64,000 nt of DNA from Plantactinospora sp039889035 (GTDB lineage Bacteria > Actinomycetota > Actinomycetes > Mycobacteriales > Micromonosporaceae): the NCBI GenBank assembly GCA_039889035.1, contig JBDQQY010000002.1, positions 1-64,000 on the forward strand, read 5' to 3'. Numbering within the stretch: the first letter of the stretch is position 1; every line of letters starts with the position of its first letter. Positions 14,066 to 23,202 of the stretch are shown here, piece after piece. The notes under the pieces were generated by a model. It was not told the origin of the DNA and did no database searches. It saw only the letters and a program-made list of their open reading frames with translations. The position numbers and the translations under genes are program-made.

Positions 14066-14286
14066 TGCGTGACGAACTGCGCCAGCACGAGATCGCCACC
14101 CTCCGGCTGTTGGCCGAACAACTCGCCGACATGGCCAAGGTGGGCGGCAGCTTTGCGTTGACCGAGGCACTCGATGCCGTCGCCCGGCATGTCCGCAGGC
14201 TGGCCGATCAGGTCGCCGCTGGCGGCCAATCGCTACACGACGCCCCCGGGCTGATTCCCTCTTCCCCCAAGGAGACATCCGCATGA
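14065..14286 (+). CDS. 73-residue helical protein
   Basis: ATG 14065 overlaps the previous stop. Two amphipathic helices (ATLRLLAEQLADMAK, VARHVRRLADQVA). Function unknown. Confidence 0.5.
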   Translation: MRDELRQHEIATLRLLAEQLADMAKVGGSFALTEALDAVARHVRRLADQVAAGGQSLHDAPGLIPSSPKETSA

Positions 14287-14447
14287 TCCGCACAGACACG
14301 ATCTGGTTAACCGGCGCCATCTGGTTCGGACTCGGTGTCGCCAGCGGGAAGGCGGCGTTGGCGTTGCTCGGTGCGCTGACGGGTGCGGCAGCCATGTGGA
14401 TCAGCCTTCGCCGCCCGCCCGTCCCCACCACCTCGGAGACACCATGA
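14283..14447 (+). CDS. 54-residue membrane protein
   Basis: ATG 14283 in a 4-bp overlap at both ends. Two hydrophobic stretches (about 8-18 and 23-42) joined by a short SGK turn, then a Pro-rich tail. Function unknown. Confidence 0.5.
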   Translation: MIRTDTIWLTGAIWFGLGVASGKAALALLGALTGAAAMWISLRRPPVPTTSETP

Positions 14448-14854
14448 GGACTGCGGAGGAGTACGAGCGGGAGATCAACCGGCTCCGGGAGTCTGTCGCT
14501 GCGGTGATGGTCGACAGGGACCGGCAGGTTCGTGCCGCATCCGCTCGTCCGCTCGACTGCGCCGACCACGGCCGGGTCATCGCCGAACTTGAGAAGCAAC
14601 TCCACTACTTCTCGACCACCTACCGCACCACAGACCACCAGCGAATGGTGCTGGTGCAGGGCTACTGGCAGATGCGGGACAGCTTCGAGGCCCTGCGGAA
14701 GCGGCTCGCCGATGGTGACGAGCCGCCGCCCGTCGATGTGCTGGCCGCCGCTGTGATCGAGGTCTTGTCAGAAGCACTCCGGGACCACGACCGCCCCCCA
14801 CCTCCGGCGAAGCGCCGACCGGCGCAGCAAGCCCTGTTCGAGGTGACGTCTTGA
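14444..14854 (+). CDS. coiled-coil phage protein
   Basis: 136 residues from ATG 14444. Residues 5-85 form a probable coiled coil with a central CADHGRVIAELEKQL segment. The C-terminus is Pro/Arg-rich. Overlaps the TTG of the next gene. Confidence 0.5.
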   Translation: MRTAEEYEREINRLRESVAAVMVDRDRQVRAASARPLDCADHGRVIAELEKQLHYFSTTYRTTDHQRMVLVQGYWQMRDSFEALRKRLADGDEPPPVDVLAAAVIEVLSEALRDHDRPPPPAKRRPAQQALFEVTS

Positions 14855-15171
14855 GGCGGGTGTCGAAGCGCCGCGCCGACTGCCATCCCGATCAGCCGGA
14901 CGCGGGCCGCCGACTGTGTAGCCGCTGCTACGGGCACGCCCGGCGCGACGGGACCCTCATCGACCATCCGCGTGACCGTCCGACGATGGATGAGTGGCTT
15001 GATGACTACCGGATGTTGACCGGTCAGGGCTACGGGCATCGACACATCGCCGAGCGGTTCGGGGTCACGATCACGGCGATTCAGAGGCGGGTTCGATATG
15101 CCCGCGCCCGGGGGTTGCTGTCCGTTGGTCGTGATGGCGCGCTCGTCCCCACCGCCAAGGAAACACCGTGA
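14851..15171 (+). CDS. HTH protein with Cys cluster
   Basis: 106 residues from TTG 14851 (4-bp overlap). An N-terminal C...CSRCYGHARRDG motif, as in many actinophage small proteins, precedes a helix-turn-helix (GYGHRHIAERFGVTITAIQRRV). A DNA-binding regulator is likely; target unknown. Confidence 0.6.
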   Translation: MRRVSKRRADCHPDQPDAGRRLCSRCYGHARRDGTLIDHPRDRPTMDEWLDDYRMLTGQGYGHRHIAERFGVTITAIQRRVRYARARGLLSVGRDGALVPTAKETP

Positions 15172-15347
15172 CCGAGCCGAGCAACGAGCCCGCCCCTGAC
15201 GTCGTGCCGCTGCTGGCGTTCCAGGTGCTCGACTTCGTCCAGTTGGTGCTCGACCAGCCGATGACCGAGTGGCAGCGGCGCTTGCTGATCAACCTCTACG
15301 GGCCCGGCCCGGTTCCTTCTTCCCCTGAGGAGACACCCCATGCGTAG
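15168..15347 (+). CDS. 59-residue phage protein
   Basis: GTG 15168 to TAG 15345-15347. It overlaps the previous stop by 4 bp and the next start by 8 bp. A hydrophobic helix (PLLAFQVLDFVQLVL) is followed by TEWQRRLL. Function unknown. Confidence 0.45.
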   Translation: MTEPSNEPAPDVVPLLAFQVLDFVQLVLDQPMTEWQRRLLINLYGPGPVPSSPEETPHA

Positions 15348-15546
15348 GGTCACGATCATCGTCGAGACCGACGACCAGTACGTGAAGGTCCAGCGATTCC
15401 GGGAGGACGGCCGGGACCGGGACGTTGCTCAGCTTCTGGCCGAAGCCGTCTGGCGCGTCGCCGACACCTTCCACGCCGAGGTGTTGGAGGACATCTCGCG
15501 AGCCGTCGCGGACGCCGTTCGCCGCCGGTCCGGGGATCCGTCGTGA
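15340..15546 (+). CDS. 68-residue phage protein
   Basis: ATG 15340. A beta strand (RRVTIIVETDD) is followed by a helix ending in Arg residues. Overlaps the next GTG by 4 bp. Confidence 0.45.
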   Translation: MRRVTIIVETDDQYVKVQRFREDGRDRDVAQLLAEAVWRVADTFHAEVLEDISRAVADAVRRRSGDPS

Positions 15547-15728
15547 CTACGAAGGCCCGTCCGGTTCCGTCGCTGCCGGGGAAGCGCAGCAACACCTCCG
15601 ACCCCAACAACCGGCTCAGCTCGTGCTCTCGGTGCGGTTTGGGGATCTTCCGGGATCAGCCGTACCGCTGGTCACAGCAGCCGTTGGGGCTGGTTCACGA
15701 CTACGACTGCGAAGGAGACACCCCGTGA
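15543..15728 (+). CDS. 61-residue Cys-containing protein
   Basis: GTG 15543. CSRCGLGIF and a late HDYDC may form one zinc site. 4-bp overlaps on both sides. Confidence 0.45.
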   Translation: MTTKARPVPSLPGKRSNTSDPNNRLSSCSRCGLGIFRDQPYRWSQQPLGLVHDYDCEGDTP

Positions 15729-15943
15729 GCGAGCCGACGAAGATCCTGATCTTCAGCCAGGAGGATCTACCGACCCGCACCGGCACGCCCGCCGACTTTC
15801 TGCTCGGCGTTCCGCCGGTCATCGAGTTCGAGGGCGAGCCGCACCACGTGCGGTCGTCCCCATACGTTCCCGCTGGTCAGATGTACGTCATCGACACGGC
15901 CAAGCTGGACTTCTCGCCGATGGAGTGGCCGTGCAACACGTGA
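15725..15943 (+). CDS. 72-residue phage protein
   Basis: GTG 15725. Beta-rich with no recognised motif; part of the overlapping chain. Confidence 0.45.
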   Translation: MSEPTKILIFSQEDLPTRTGTPADFLLGVPPVIEFEGEPHHVRSSPYVPAGQMYVIDTAKLDFSPMEWPCNT

Positions 15944-16101
15944 TCGAGACGCTGGATGGCTGGGTGCCGTCGGACTTCTCGCCGAAGGCGATGCGCTGGA
16001 TGCCACCGGAGAACGCGGTGGTGGTGCGGGAGCGGTTGGATGCGGAAGCCCTGGCGTCAGCGGTGGAGTTGGGCGAGGTCGTGCCGGAGCCGGCCCGGTG
16101 A
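15940..16101 (+). CDS. 53-residue phage protein
   Basis: GTG 15940 is chosen for its 4-bp overlap with the previous stop (GTG 15931 is the alternative). Ends in a 4-bp overlap with the next GTG. Function unknown. Confidence 0.4.
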   Translation: MIETLDGWVPSDFSPKAMRWMPPENAVVVRERLDAEALASAVELGEVVPEPAR

Positions 16102-16238
16102 GGGCGGATTGGATCCCGTTGCGGGATGTACCGCTGCGTACGGACTGTGACGAAAGTGCGGTGGGCCCACCGGCGGGCAACGAGATCAACATCCATCCTG
16201 AGACGGTATGTGACGAAAAGGGGATCGACAGTGAGTGA
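16098..16238 (+). CDS. 46-residue phage protein
   Basis: GTG 16098 to TGA 16236-16238, overlapping the next start at 16231 by 8 bp. No motif; supported mainly by the overlaps. Confidence 0.35.
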   Translation: MRADWIPLRDVPLRTDCDESAVGPPAGNEINIHPETVCDEKGIDSE

Positions 16239-16917
16239 CGACCGGTACCTGACGCTGGCCGATCTCGCCGACGAGCTCACCGACAGCCGGCAGCACGTCG
16301 AGCGCATCCCGTACTGGGACTCGAACCGGAACCGGAAGCACCACGTGCACCGGACGACCATGCCGGGGCTGTTGCAGCAGATGGCTGACCTGATGCTGCC
16401 GGGCGCGGATCCGGACGCCGGCTCGGGTAAGCCCGGGAGCCGTCCGCCCGGCAACTGGGCAGCGCTGGCCGACCACACGGCGATCACGATCGAGGTGACT
16501 CGCTGGTGCTGGGATCTCCGGCTGGACATCCGGGGCACCGTCGAGGGGAACCTGCGGCAGTTGGTCGGCGCGTCGATGGACGGGGACACCCGAGCCCGGT
16601 TCGAGAAGGATGTCCGGCGCTGGCATCGCACTGCCCAGACCGTCACGGGCTGGCGCACCCCACCGACCGAGGTACGCGCACCCTGCCCCGGCTGGGACGA
16701 CACCCGTGATCAGGAGTGCGGTCGGCGGACGATCCGGGTCAACCTCGCCGAGTCTGAGGGTTACTGTTCGTCCTGCGGCACCTCGTGGGATGCGGCGACG
16801 ATCGGCCTGCTGGGCGAGACGGTGCGGGCGTACAACGCAGCCGCAGCGGCCGACGCGACCGTTGCCCGCGCGAGAGCGCGAGCGGAGCGAGCCAACAAGG
16901 ATGTGAAGGTGGCATGA
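16231..16917 (+). CDS. actinophage protein with C-terminal zinc ribbon
   Basis: 228 residues from GTG 16231. The N-terminus is helical, with a KHHVHRTTMPGLLQQM segment. The C-terminal third has CPGW...CGRRT...CSSCG, a four-Cys zinc ribbon, followed by an Ala/Arg helix. I recognise the layout from actinophage early genes, but no function is established. Confidence 0.65.
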   Translation: MSDDRYLTLADLADELTDSRQHVERIPYWDSNRNRKHHVHRTTMPGLLQQMADLMLPGADPDAGSGKPGSRPPGNWAALADHTAITIEVTRWCWDLRLDIRGTVEGNLRQLVGASMDGDTRARFEKDVRRWHRTAQTVTGWRTPPTEVRAPCPGWDDTRDQECGRRTIRVNLAESEGYCSSCGTSWDAATIGLLGETVRAYNAAAAADATVARARARAERANKDVKVA

Positions 16918-17033
16918 CCGACGACGCTCCGCCGTGCACGGTCGACAGCGGATCCTGCCTGTGTACCCGCCGGGAGACGTGCAAGGTCCCAGACTGGGAG
17001 CACGACCTACTCGATGAGGATGATGACGAGTGA
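16914..17033 (+). CDS. 39-residue Cys-rich acidic peptide
   Basis: ATG 16914. Four Cys in the first 25 residues and an acidic end. 4-bp overlaps with both neighbours. Confidence 0.4.
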   Translation: MTDDAPPCTVDSGSCLCTRRETCKVPDWEHDLLDEDDDE

Positions 17034-17221
17034 GTGACGCTATGCACTGGTCTCCGGACCCACCGGAGTGTCCGGAGCCGTGGCTACGGATCGACGTCAC
17101 GTCGTGCGCGGACGATCCGATCGCCCGTCGGCACATCATCGAACGAGCCATCACCGACTTCATGACCGTACGCCGGCAGTCGTCTACGGACACGCGTGTA
17201 CCGGCTCGACTTGACGTGTAG
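17030..17221 (+). CDS. 63-residue phage protein, last early gene
   Basis: GTG 17030. Mixed composition with two Cys. It ends just before a hairpin terminator, marking the end of the early operon. Confidence 0.45.
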   Translation: MSDAMHWSPDPPECPEPWLRIDVTSCADDPIARRHIIERAITDFMTVRRQSSTDTRVPARLDV

Positions 17222-17262
17222 GCGTTCTACCTACGAAGATCTCCAGTAGGACCACTGTGCCC

Positions 17263-17292
17263 AACGCCCTGACCTGACCCGGTCGGGGCGTT
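17263..17292 (+). terminator. hairpin terminator between early and late genes
   Basis: AACGCCC (17263-17269) pairs with GGGCGTT (17286-17292) around a 16-nt loop and is followed by CTGCATTT. Confidence 0.55.
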
Positions 17293-17313
17293 CTGCATTT
17301 CCGGAGGTGCACG

Positions 17314-17460
17314 ATGTCCCTCCAACTCTTCCTCTACCTCGTGGCCGTGGTGCTGCTGGTGCTGGCCGCGTTCGGCGTTCCGGCCCGCAGGGTGTCGCTG
17401 GGCTGGCTCGGACTCGCGGTGTGGCTGTTCGCCGCCGGTATCCTTCCCGCCCTGACCTGA
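17314..17460 (+). CDS. 48-residue two-helix membrane protein
   Basis: ATG 17314 with GGAGGTG upstream. Two hydrophobic segments flank a short RRVSLGW turn. Similar tiny membrane proteins precede packaging genes in many actinobacterial prophages; role unknown. Confidence 0.6.
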   Translation: MSLQLFLYLVAVVLLVLAAFGVPARRVSLGWLGLAVWLFAAGILPALT

Positions 17461-17461
17461 C

Positions 17462-17848
17462 GTGCCGAGGGCGCTCAAGGTCTGCTCCACCAAGGGCTGC
17501 CCCAACCTCGTACCGTCCGGCCGCTGCCCCACCTGCCAGACTGTTGCTGACCAGCGCAGGGGTACCCGGCAGCAGCGGGGCTACGGCAGGCAGCACACCA
17601 ACCGCTTCCGCCCCGGCGTACTGCGCAAGCATCCGCTCTGCGTGTGCACCGACACGGGCCACGGCCACGGACCTGAGTGCCTATCCCCATCCACGGTGGC
17701 AGACCACTACCCGCTGAGTAGACGCGAACTGGTGGCCCGATCCATTGACCCCAATGATCCAGCCAACGGGCGTGGGCTGTGCAAGCCGTGCCACGACCAT
17801 CACACCGCTCTGACCCAACCCGGCGGCTGGCACGCAGAGTCACAGTGA
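17462..17848 (+). CDS. packaging-associated HNH endonuclease
   Basis: 128 residues from GTG 17462. The N-terminus has a zinc knuckle (C..KGCPN...CPTC), and the C-terminal HNH fold has VADHYPLSRREL, PNDPANGRGLCKPCHDHHTA with catalytic His, Asn and paired Cys. HNH proteins next to TerS/TerL are required for specific cleavage of cos in HK97-like phages, which fits its position. Confidence 0.85.
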   Translation: MPRALKVCSTKGCPNLVPSGRCPTCQTVADQRRGTRQQRGYGRQHTNRFRPGVLRKHPLCVCTDTGHGHGPECLSPSTVADHYPLSRRELVARSIDPNDPANGRGLCKPCHDHHTALTQPGGWHAESQ

Positions 17849-18018
17849 CCCTGGGTCAAGGGTGGGGGGGATGACCCCAATGTCCGATTCCCCCGGGACC
17901 GCCGGGGAGGCGTCTCCCTGCCTGTACGGGTCTGGGAACTCCTGATCTTGCTTGGCCGTCACGCGATGTGACGGTCTCTCCGAACGCGGCGCGATGCCGC
18001 GAGAGGTGTTGATGACCG
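17849..18018 (+). other. 170-bp non-coding gap, candidate cos/packaging region
   Basis: The gap between the HNH and terS genes holds several dyads: GACCCTGGGTC (about 17847-17857), a CCCCGG/CCGGGG pair near 17900, and a 7-bp hairpin CCGTCAC/GTGACGG (17956-17974). Dense inverted repeats beside terminase genes suit a packaging site, but the cut site cannot be read from sequence alone. Confidence 0.4.
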
Positions 18019-18627
18019 ATGGCCGGTATGGGCCCACCACCGAAGCCGGACGATCAGCGTCGGCGGCGGAACGCGACGGTCGCGATGACCAAGCTGCCCG
18101 CCGAGGGACGCAAGGGGCCGGCACCGAAGTGGCCGCTGATCCCCGACGTGGTGATGTCCGCCCGCCGGGACCTCGCCGCCGCGGCGGTCGAGCGGCACGA
18201 GTACGACCTCGAAGAGGCGAAGGATGCCGACCGGCCGACGGGCGGGATCGAGCGGAAGCTCGACACGGCTCGGGAGAAGCTGGAGATCCTGAACCGGCAG
18301 TTGGCGGAGCAGAAGAAGCTGGAAGCGTCCCTGTGGCGTGACCTGTGGAAGCTGCCGCAAGCCGTCCAGTGGGGCCGGCTCGGCTGGACCCGCGACGTGG
18401 CGCAGTACGTTCGCCACAAGGTGCTCGCCGAGCTGGGGGATCTCGACTCGGCGCGGGAGGCCCGGCAGTGGTCCGACCGGCTCGGCCTGTCCCCGATGGC
18501 GATGCTTCGGCTTCGGTGGGCTGTCGTCGAGAACGAGGTCGCGCAGAAGCGGGAAGAGAAGCAGGCCGCGGCCCCGTCGGCGCGGCGGCGGTTGAAGGTG
18601 GTCGACCCGGGTGCCGTGGCGGGGTAG
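18019..18627 (+). CDS. terS: terminase small subunit
   Basis: 202 residues from ATG 18019 (ATG 18028 possible). It begins GPPPKPDDQRRRRN, typical of actinophage P27-like TerS, followed by a long central coiled coil (about 55-110) and a helical C-terminus. TerS recognises the packaging site and delivers DNA to TerL, whose gene overlaps by 17 bp. Confidence 0.8.
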   Translation: MAGMGPPPKPDDQRRRRNATVAMTKLPAEGRKGPAPKWPLIPDVVMSARRDLAAAAVERHEYDLEEAKDADRPTGGIERKLDTAREKLEILNRQLAEQKKLEASLWRDLWKLPQAVQWGRLGWTRDVAQYVRHKVLAELGDLDSAREARQWSDRLGLSPMAMLRLRWAVVENEVAQKREEKQAAAPSARRRLKVVDPGAVAG

Positions 18628-20185
18628 CGAGTACCCCGGCGAGTTCCCGTCCCTCGGCTGGCTGGTCGGCGAGTGGATCGAAGAGCACTGCGTCATCCCC
18701 GACAACGACCACATCGGTGAGCCGTACCTGCTTACCGACGAGATGTGGACGTTCCTGGTCTGGCACTACCGGCTGAAGCCGGATGCGGATCAGGACCGGT
18801 GGCAGTCGGCGTGGGCGTTCCGCCGATCGCAGTTGGTCCGGCCGCAGAAGTGGGGCAAGGGCCCGCTGTCGGCGGCGATGATCTGCGCCGAAGCGGTCGG
18901 CCCGGCCCGGTTCGCCGGCTGGGATGCCGACGGGGAGCCCGTCGGTCGGGAATGGGCGACGCCGTGGATCCAGGTCACCGCCACGTCCGAGGATCAGACG
19001 GACAACGTCTACCGGGCGCTGCGGCCGATGATCGACGAAGGTCCGCTTGCCGACCTGATCCCGGATACGGGCGATACGCGGATCAACGTCGGCCGGAACG
19101 GACTCATCGAACCCGTCACATCCTCGGGTAGAGCCCGTCTCGGCCAGCGGATCACCTTCTCGGTCCAGGACGAGACGCACTGCTGGTTGGAAGCTAACGG
19201 CGGCTGGCGGCTCGCTGAAACCCAACGTCGGAACCTGTCCGGGACCGGCGGCCGGCCGATCGAGACCACGAACGCGTGGGATCCGTCGGAGCAGTCGGTA
19301 GCGCAGCGGACCAGCGAGGCTAAGGCGCGGGACATCTACCGCGACCACCGGATTCCGCCCCGCCCATCGCTGGGCAACAAGGCCGAGCGGCGGAAGGCAC
19401 TCCGGATCGCGTATGGGGACTCGATGGGCCGCGGCCGGTGGGTCGACATGGATCGGATCGACGGCGAAGCGGTCGAGATCGCCGAGAAGGATCCCGGTCA
19501 GGCGGTCCGGTTCTACTGGAACATCCCCGACGCCGGCTCCGGCGCGTGGCTCGACGGGGAGAAGTGGGACGCCCGCAAGAATCCCCGCGAGGTGCCCGAC
19601 GGGACCGCGGTGGTGCTCGGCATCGACGGATCCGACGTCGACGACTGGACCGCCATCCGGGCCGAGACCGAGGACGGCTACCAGTTCACCCCGACGTACG
19701 GGCCCGACAAGCTGCCGTGCATCTGGAACCCAGCCGACCACGGCGGGCAGGTGCCGCGACTCGAAGTCCGTGCCGCGTTCGCCGAACTGATGACACGGCT
19801 GACCGTGGTGCGGGCGTACTGGGACCCGCCGTACTGGGAGACGGAGATCGACGAGGCCGCCGCCGAGTACGGAGACAAGCGGGTCCTGCGGTGGGAGACG
19901 TACCGGCCGGTGCAGATGCACGCCGCCACGGAGCGGCTGCTGACGGACGTGTTGAAGGTCGACTCGACGTTCAGCCACGACAACTGCCCAATCACCGGCG
20001 TACACGTTCGGAACGCCCGGAAGAGTCCACGGCCGTCGAACCGGTACGTGCTGAAGAAGGCCAGCCCGACCCAGAAGATCGACGGCTGCGTGTCGTCGAT
20101 CATCGTGCACGAGGCCGCCGGCGACGTCACCGCAGCCAAGCTCTGGCCGAAGAAGACCCGCCGCAAGCTCGTCGTCATGAGGTGA
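18611..20185 (+). CDS. terL: terminase large subunit
   Basis: 524 residues from GTG 18611. The ATPase half has RPQKWGKGPLSAAM (about 77-90) as a Walker A-like loop and a strand ending in QDETH as Walker B plus catalytic Glu. The nuclease half starts VVLGIDGSDVDDWTA (about 335-350), supplying the first acidic residues of the RNase H-like fold. Length and order fit TerL, the motor and nuclease that fills the prohead. Confidence 0.9.
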   Translation: MPWRGSEYPGEFPSLGWLVGEWIEEHCVIPDNDHIGEPYLLTDEMWTFLVWHYRLKPDADQDRWQSAWAFRRSQLVRPQKWGKGPLSAAMICAEAVGPARFAGWDADGEPVGREWATPWIQVTATSEDQTDNVYRALRPMIDEGPLADLIPDTGDTRINVGRNGLIEPVTSSGRARLGQRITFSVQDETHCWLEANGGWRLAETQRRNLSGTGGRPIETTNAWDPSEQSVAQRTSEAKARDIYRDHRIPPRPSLGNKAERRKALRIAYGDSMGRGRWVDMDRIDGEAVEIAEKDPGQAVRFYWNIPDAGSGAWLDGEKWDARKNPREVPDGTAVVLGIDGSDVDDWTAIRAETEDGYQFTPTYGPDKLPCIWNPADHGGQVPRLEVRAAFAELMTRLTVVRAYWDPPYWETEIDEAAAEYGDKRVLRWETYRPVQMHAATERLLTDVLKVDSTFSHDNCPITGVHVRNARKSPRPSNRYVLKKASPTQKIDGCVSSIIVHEAAGDVTAAKLWPKKTRRKLVVMR

Positions 20186-20197
20186 AGGGAGTCCCCG

Positions 20198-21586
20198 ATG
20201 CTCCCTGACACCGAACTCGGCTGGGTTAACCACCTCGCCCGACTCCACGATGCCGAGATCCCCGAACTCCGGGCACTCGACGACGAGTACGAGCTGCGGG
20301 CGCCGAAGTCGTACATGCACCCGGAGATCTACCGGGAGATCGGCGACCGGCTCAGCCAGGTCGTGATCGCGTGGCCGATGCTCGTAGCCGACACGGTGGA
20401 AGAGCGGCTGGAACCGGAGGGTTTCCGGCTACCGAACTCCGCCGACGCGGACGACGAACTGTGGCGGGTGTGGCAGAGCAACAACGCTGACGAAGAGAGC
20501 CAGCTCGGCCGGCTCGACGCGCTCGTGATGAAACGCTCCTACATCACCGTGGGAACGAACGAAGACGACGGCGACACCCCGCTGATGGCGTTCGAGTCCC
20601 CGTTGGAGATGTACGCCGACACTGACCCGCGCACCCGGAAGGTGCGGGCCGCCCTCCGCAGATATTCGGACCACACGGACTCGCTCGTGCGGCTGCCGGA
20701 GTACTACGCCACGCTGCAACTGCCAAACGTAACCGTCTGGTACGACCGCGGCCCGGAGGGCTGGCGAGAGACTGGCCGGGACGTGCACAACCTCGGTGAG
20801 GTCGCCGTAGTACCGGTCGTGAACCGGGGGCGGACGGCGGAACGGTGCGGCCGGTCCGAGTTCGCGCCGATCCTGCCCCTCGCCCACGCCGCAAACAAGA
20901 TCGCCACCGACATGATGACCGCGAGCGAGTTCGTCGCCCTGCCACTGCGGGGCTTGTTCGGAATCGGTCCGCAGGATCTCGAAGACGCCGACGGCAACAA
21001 GATGACCGCCCTACAAGCCATCCTCGGCCGGTTGCTCACCATTCCCGACGACGACGGCACCGCCCGGCAGTTCGAATTCACCCCGGCGAACCTGTCGAAC
21101 TTTCACGAGACCATCAACCAACTGGCCCGGCTGGTCGCGTCGTTGGGGGCGCTGCCGCCGCACTTCCTCGGATTTACCACCGACAACCCGGCCAGTGCGG
21201 ACGCGATCCGGTCATCCGAAGCCCGGCTGGTGAAGCGTGCGGAGCGGAAGCAGGTCGCGTTCGGTGGCGCCTACGAACAGGCGATGCGGCTCGTGCGACG
21301 GCTCCAAGACGGGGACTGGGATCCGTCGTACCGGCGGCTGGAAACCATCTGGCGGGACGCGGCGACGCCGACGATCGCGCAGAAGGCCGACGCGGCGCAG
21401 AAGCTCCACGCGCAAGGCATCTCGACTCTGCGGCAGACGCGGGAAGACGTCGGCTACACCGACGGACAGATCCGCCGCATGGAGGACGAAGACGAGAAGA
21501 CGGCCCGGGAGGCCGCAGAGCGGGACCCGATCGCCCAGCTCGCCCGGAATCAAGCCGGCCCACCGGTCGAGCCCGTACAGGCGTAG
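20198..21586 (+). CDS. portal protein (SPP1 gp6-like)
   Basis: 462 residues from ATG 20198 with AAGGGAG upstream. Features typical of the family: VADTVEERLEPEGF near the N-terminus, PVVNRGR in the middle, then FEFTPANLSNFHETINQL and PHFLGFTTDNPASADAIRSSEARL before the long C-terminal helices. The portal forms the dodecameric DNA channel. Confidence 0.92.
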   Translation: MLPDTELGWVNHLARLHDAEIPELRALDDEYELRAPKSYMHPEIYREIGDRLSQVVIAWPMLVADTVEERLEPEGFRLPNSADADDELWRVWQSNNADEESQLGRLDALVMKRSYITVGTNEDDGDTPLMAFESPLEMYADTDPRTRKVRAALRRYSDHTDSLVRLPEYYATLQLPNVTVWYDRGPEGWRETGRDVHNLGEVAVVPVVNRGRTAERCGRSEFAPILPLAHAANKIATDMMTASEFVALPLRGLFGIGPQDLEDADGNKMTALQAILGRLLTIPDDDGTARQFEFTPANLSNFHETINQLARLVASLGALPPHFLGFTTDNPASADAIRSSEARLVKRAERKQVAFGGAYEQAMRLVRRLQDGDWDPSYRRLETIWRDAATPTIAQKADAAQKLHAQGISTLRQTREDVGYTDGQIRRMEDEDEKTAREAAERDPIAQLARNQAGPPVEPVQA

Positions 21587-21589
21587 CTC

Positions 21590-22525
21590 GTGAGCCTCCT
21601 GTCGGTGGCCCGCGAGCACTATCGGGTACGCGCCCGGATGGCCCGGGCGCTCGAACGCGAAGCGGCCCGGCTGTGGCGGCAGGTCGACCGGGCGAACATC
21701 TCCGGATCGTGGGCCGACCTGCTGCCCCGACTGCTGGTCGCAGTTGTCGCAGCGCAGCGGGCATCCGCCGCCGCGTCGGATGCGTACGTCGCCGCCGCAC
21801 TCGCCGAGCAAGACGCCAGTACCGGGCAGGTCGGCGTCAACGCCGCGGCGTTCGCCGGCATCGCATCCGACGGCCGGAACCTCGGCACGCTGCTCGCGCA
21901 GCCGATCATCACCAGCAAGGTCGCGCTTGAACGCGGCACCACCGAGGCGTACGCGCTCGCCGCCGGCCAAGCCGCGCTACAGATGATCGTCGCAACGCAG
22001 GTGGCCGACGCCGGCCGGGTCGCCGACGGGGTTGCCCTCACAGCACAGCGCCGGGCGACCGGGTACGTACGGATGACCGTCGGCCGAACCTGCTCCCGAT
22101 GCCTGATCCTCGCCGGCAAGCGGTACGAGTGGAACCAGGGGTTCCAGCGGCATCCGCGCTGCGACTGCCGGCACATCCCGGTCGCCGAGGACGTCCCCCT
22201 CAGCGTGCAGACGAGCCCGAAAGCGGCATTCGACGCCATGGACCGGGCCGAGCAGGACCGGGTGTTCACGAAGGCCGGCGCGCAGGCGATCCGCGAGGGC
22301 GCCGACATGGGGCAGGTTGTCAACGCCCGCAAGGGCATGTACACGGCCGCCGGTCGGACGCTGACCGCCGAGGGTGCGACCAGGCGCGGGTTTGCCGGCG
22401 CCAGACTCGGCGCACCGCGAGGACAACGAGCCATCCGGCTGATGCCGGAGCAGATCTACCGCGAAGCCCGCGGGAACCGCGACGAAGCCCTACGGCTACT
22501 GCGGTTGCACGGCTACATCCTGTAG
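21590..22525 (+). CDS. MuF-like minor capsid protein
   Basis: 311 residues from GTG 21590. Long N-terminal helices precede a MuF-type core with CSRCLILAGKRYEW and HPRCDCRHIPV, where the Cys and His probably bind metal. It lies between portal and scaffold, the usual place for head-morphogenesis proteins injected with the DNA. The C-terminal 100 residues are helical and basic. Confidence 0.82.
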   Translation: MSLLSVAREHYRVRARMARALEREAARLWRQVDRANISGSWADLLPRLLVAVVAAQRASAAASDAYVAAALAEQDASTGQVGVNAAAFAGIASDGRNLGTLLAQPIITSKVALERGTTEAYALAAGQAALQMIVATQVADAGRVADGVALTAQRRATGYVRMTVGRTCSRCLILAGKRYEWNQGFQRHPRCDCRHIPVAEDVPLSVQTSPKAAFDAMDRAEQDRVFTKAGAQAIREGADMGQVVNARKGMYTAAGRTLTAEGATRRGFAGARLGAPRGQRAIRLMPEQIYREARGNRDEALRLLRLHGYIL

Positions 22526-22561
22526 CCCGGCGCGATGCCGGGCCCTGTCCGAGAGGTCGCG

Positions 22562-23149
22562 ATGACCCAGCCCGTACCCACGCCGCCGCCGGGCGATCCG
22601 GCGCCGACGCCACCCGAACCCGTCCCGACGCCGGCCCTACCTGGGCCGCCGAAGGACGATAAGCCGCTCGGCCCGGGCGGGGAGAAGGCGCTCGCCGCCG
22701 AACGCGAGGCACGCAAGGCGCTGGAGAAGCAGCTCGCCGACCTCGCCCCGCTCAAGCAGTTGGCCGGCATGCTCGGCGGCCAGCCGACCGGTGACGGCAA
22801 GACCGACCTTGACCGGCTGACCGAGCGTCTGAGTCAGCATGAAACCGAACTGGCCAATGAACGGCTGGCGCGGTGGCGGGCCGAGGTTGTCGCCGAGAAG
22901 GGGATCTCTCCGGCTCTCGCCGCCCGGCTTCAGGGTGCGACCCGAGAGGAACTCGCGGCCGACGCCGACGCGCTGGTGGCCCTGATCCCGACCGCGAAGC
23001 CCGGCACCCCGGCACCGGACCCGTCTCAAGGCTCCCGCGGCGGAACCCCGCCCGACCTGGATGCGCAGATCGCCGAAGCCCAGAAGAAGGGCGACGTGAT
23101 GGCGGTCATCCGGCTCAACGGCCAGAAGTTGGCCGCTCAACCCAAGTAA
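22562..23149 (+). CDS. capsid scaffolding protein
   Basis: 195 residues. ATG 22562 is preferred over an upstream ATG because GAGAGG precedes it. A Pro-rich N-terminus is followed by a coiled coil (EKALAAEREARKALEKQLADL) and a helical, charged C-terminus ending AVIRLNGQKLAA. Composition and position before the capsid gene indicate scaffold. Confidence 0.8.
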   Translation: MTQPVPTPPPGDPAPTPPEPVPTPALPGPPKDDKPLGPGGEKALAAEREARKALEKQLADLAPLKQLAGMLGGQPTGDGKTDLDRLTERLSQHETELANERLARWRAEVVAEKGISPALAARLQGATREELAADADALVALIPTAKPGTPAPDPSQGSRGGTPPDLDAQIAEAQKKGDVMAVIRLNGQKLAAQPK

Positions 23150-23202
23150 TCGAAGGGCCGGCGCGGGCCGTGCCCCGGAACCAGTGAAGGGAGCCGTCAG
23201 CC

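Noticed and set aside
17840..20320. Leftward 826-codon frame opposite terS/terL
   Set aside because: It is the shadow of well-supported terminase genes and has no recognisable domain.
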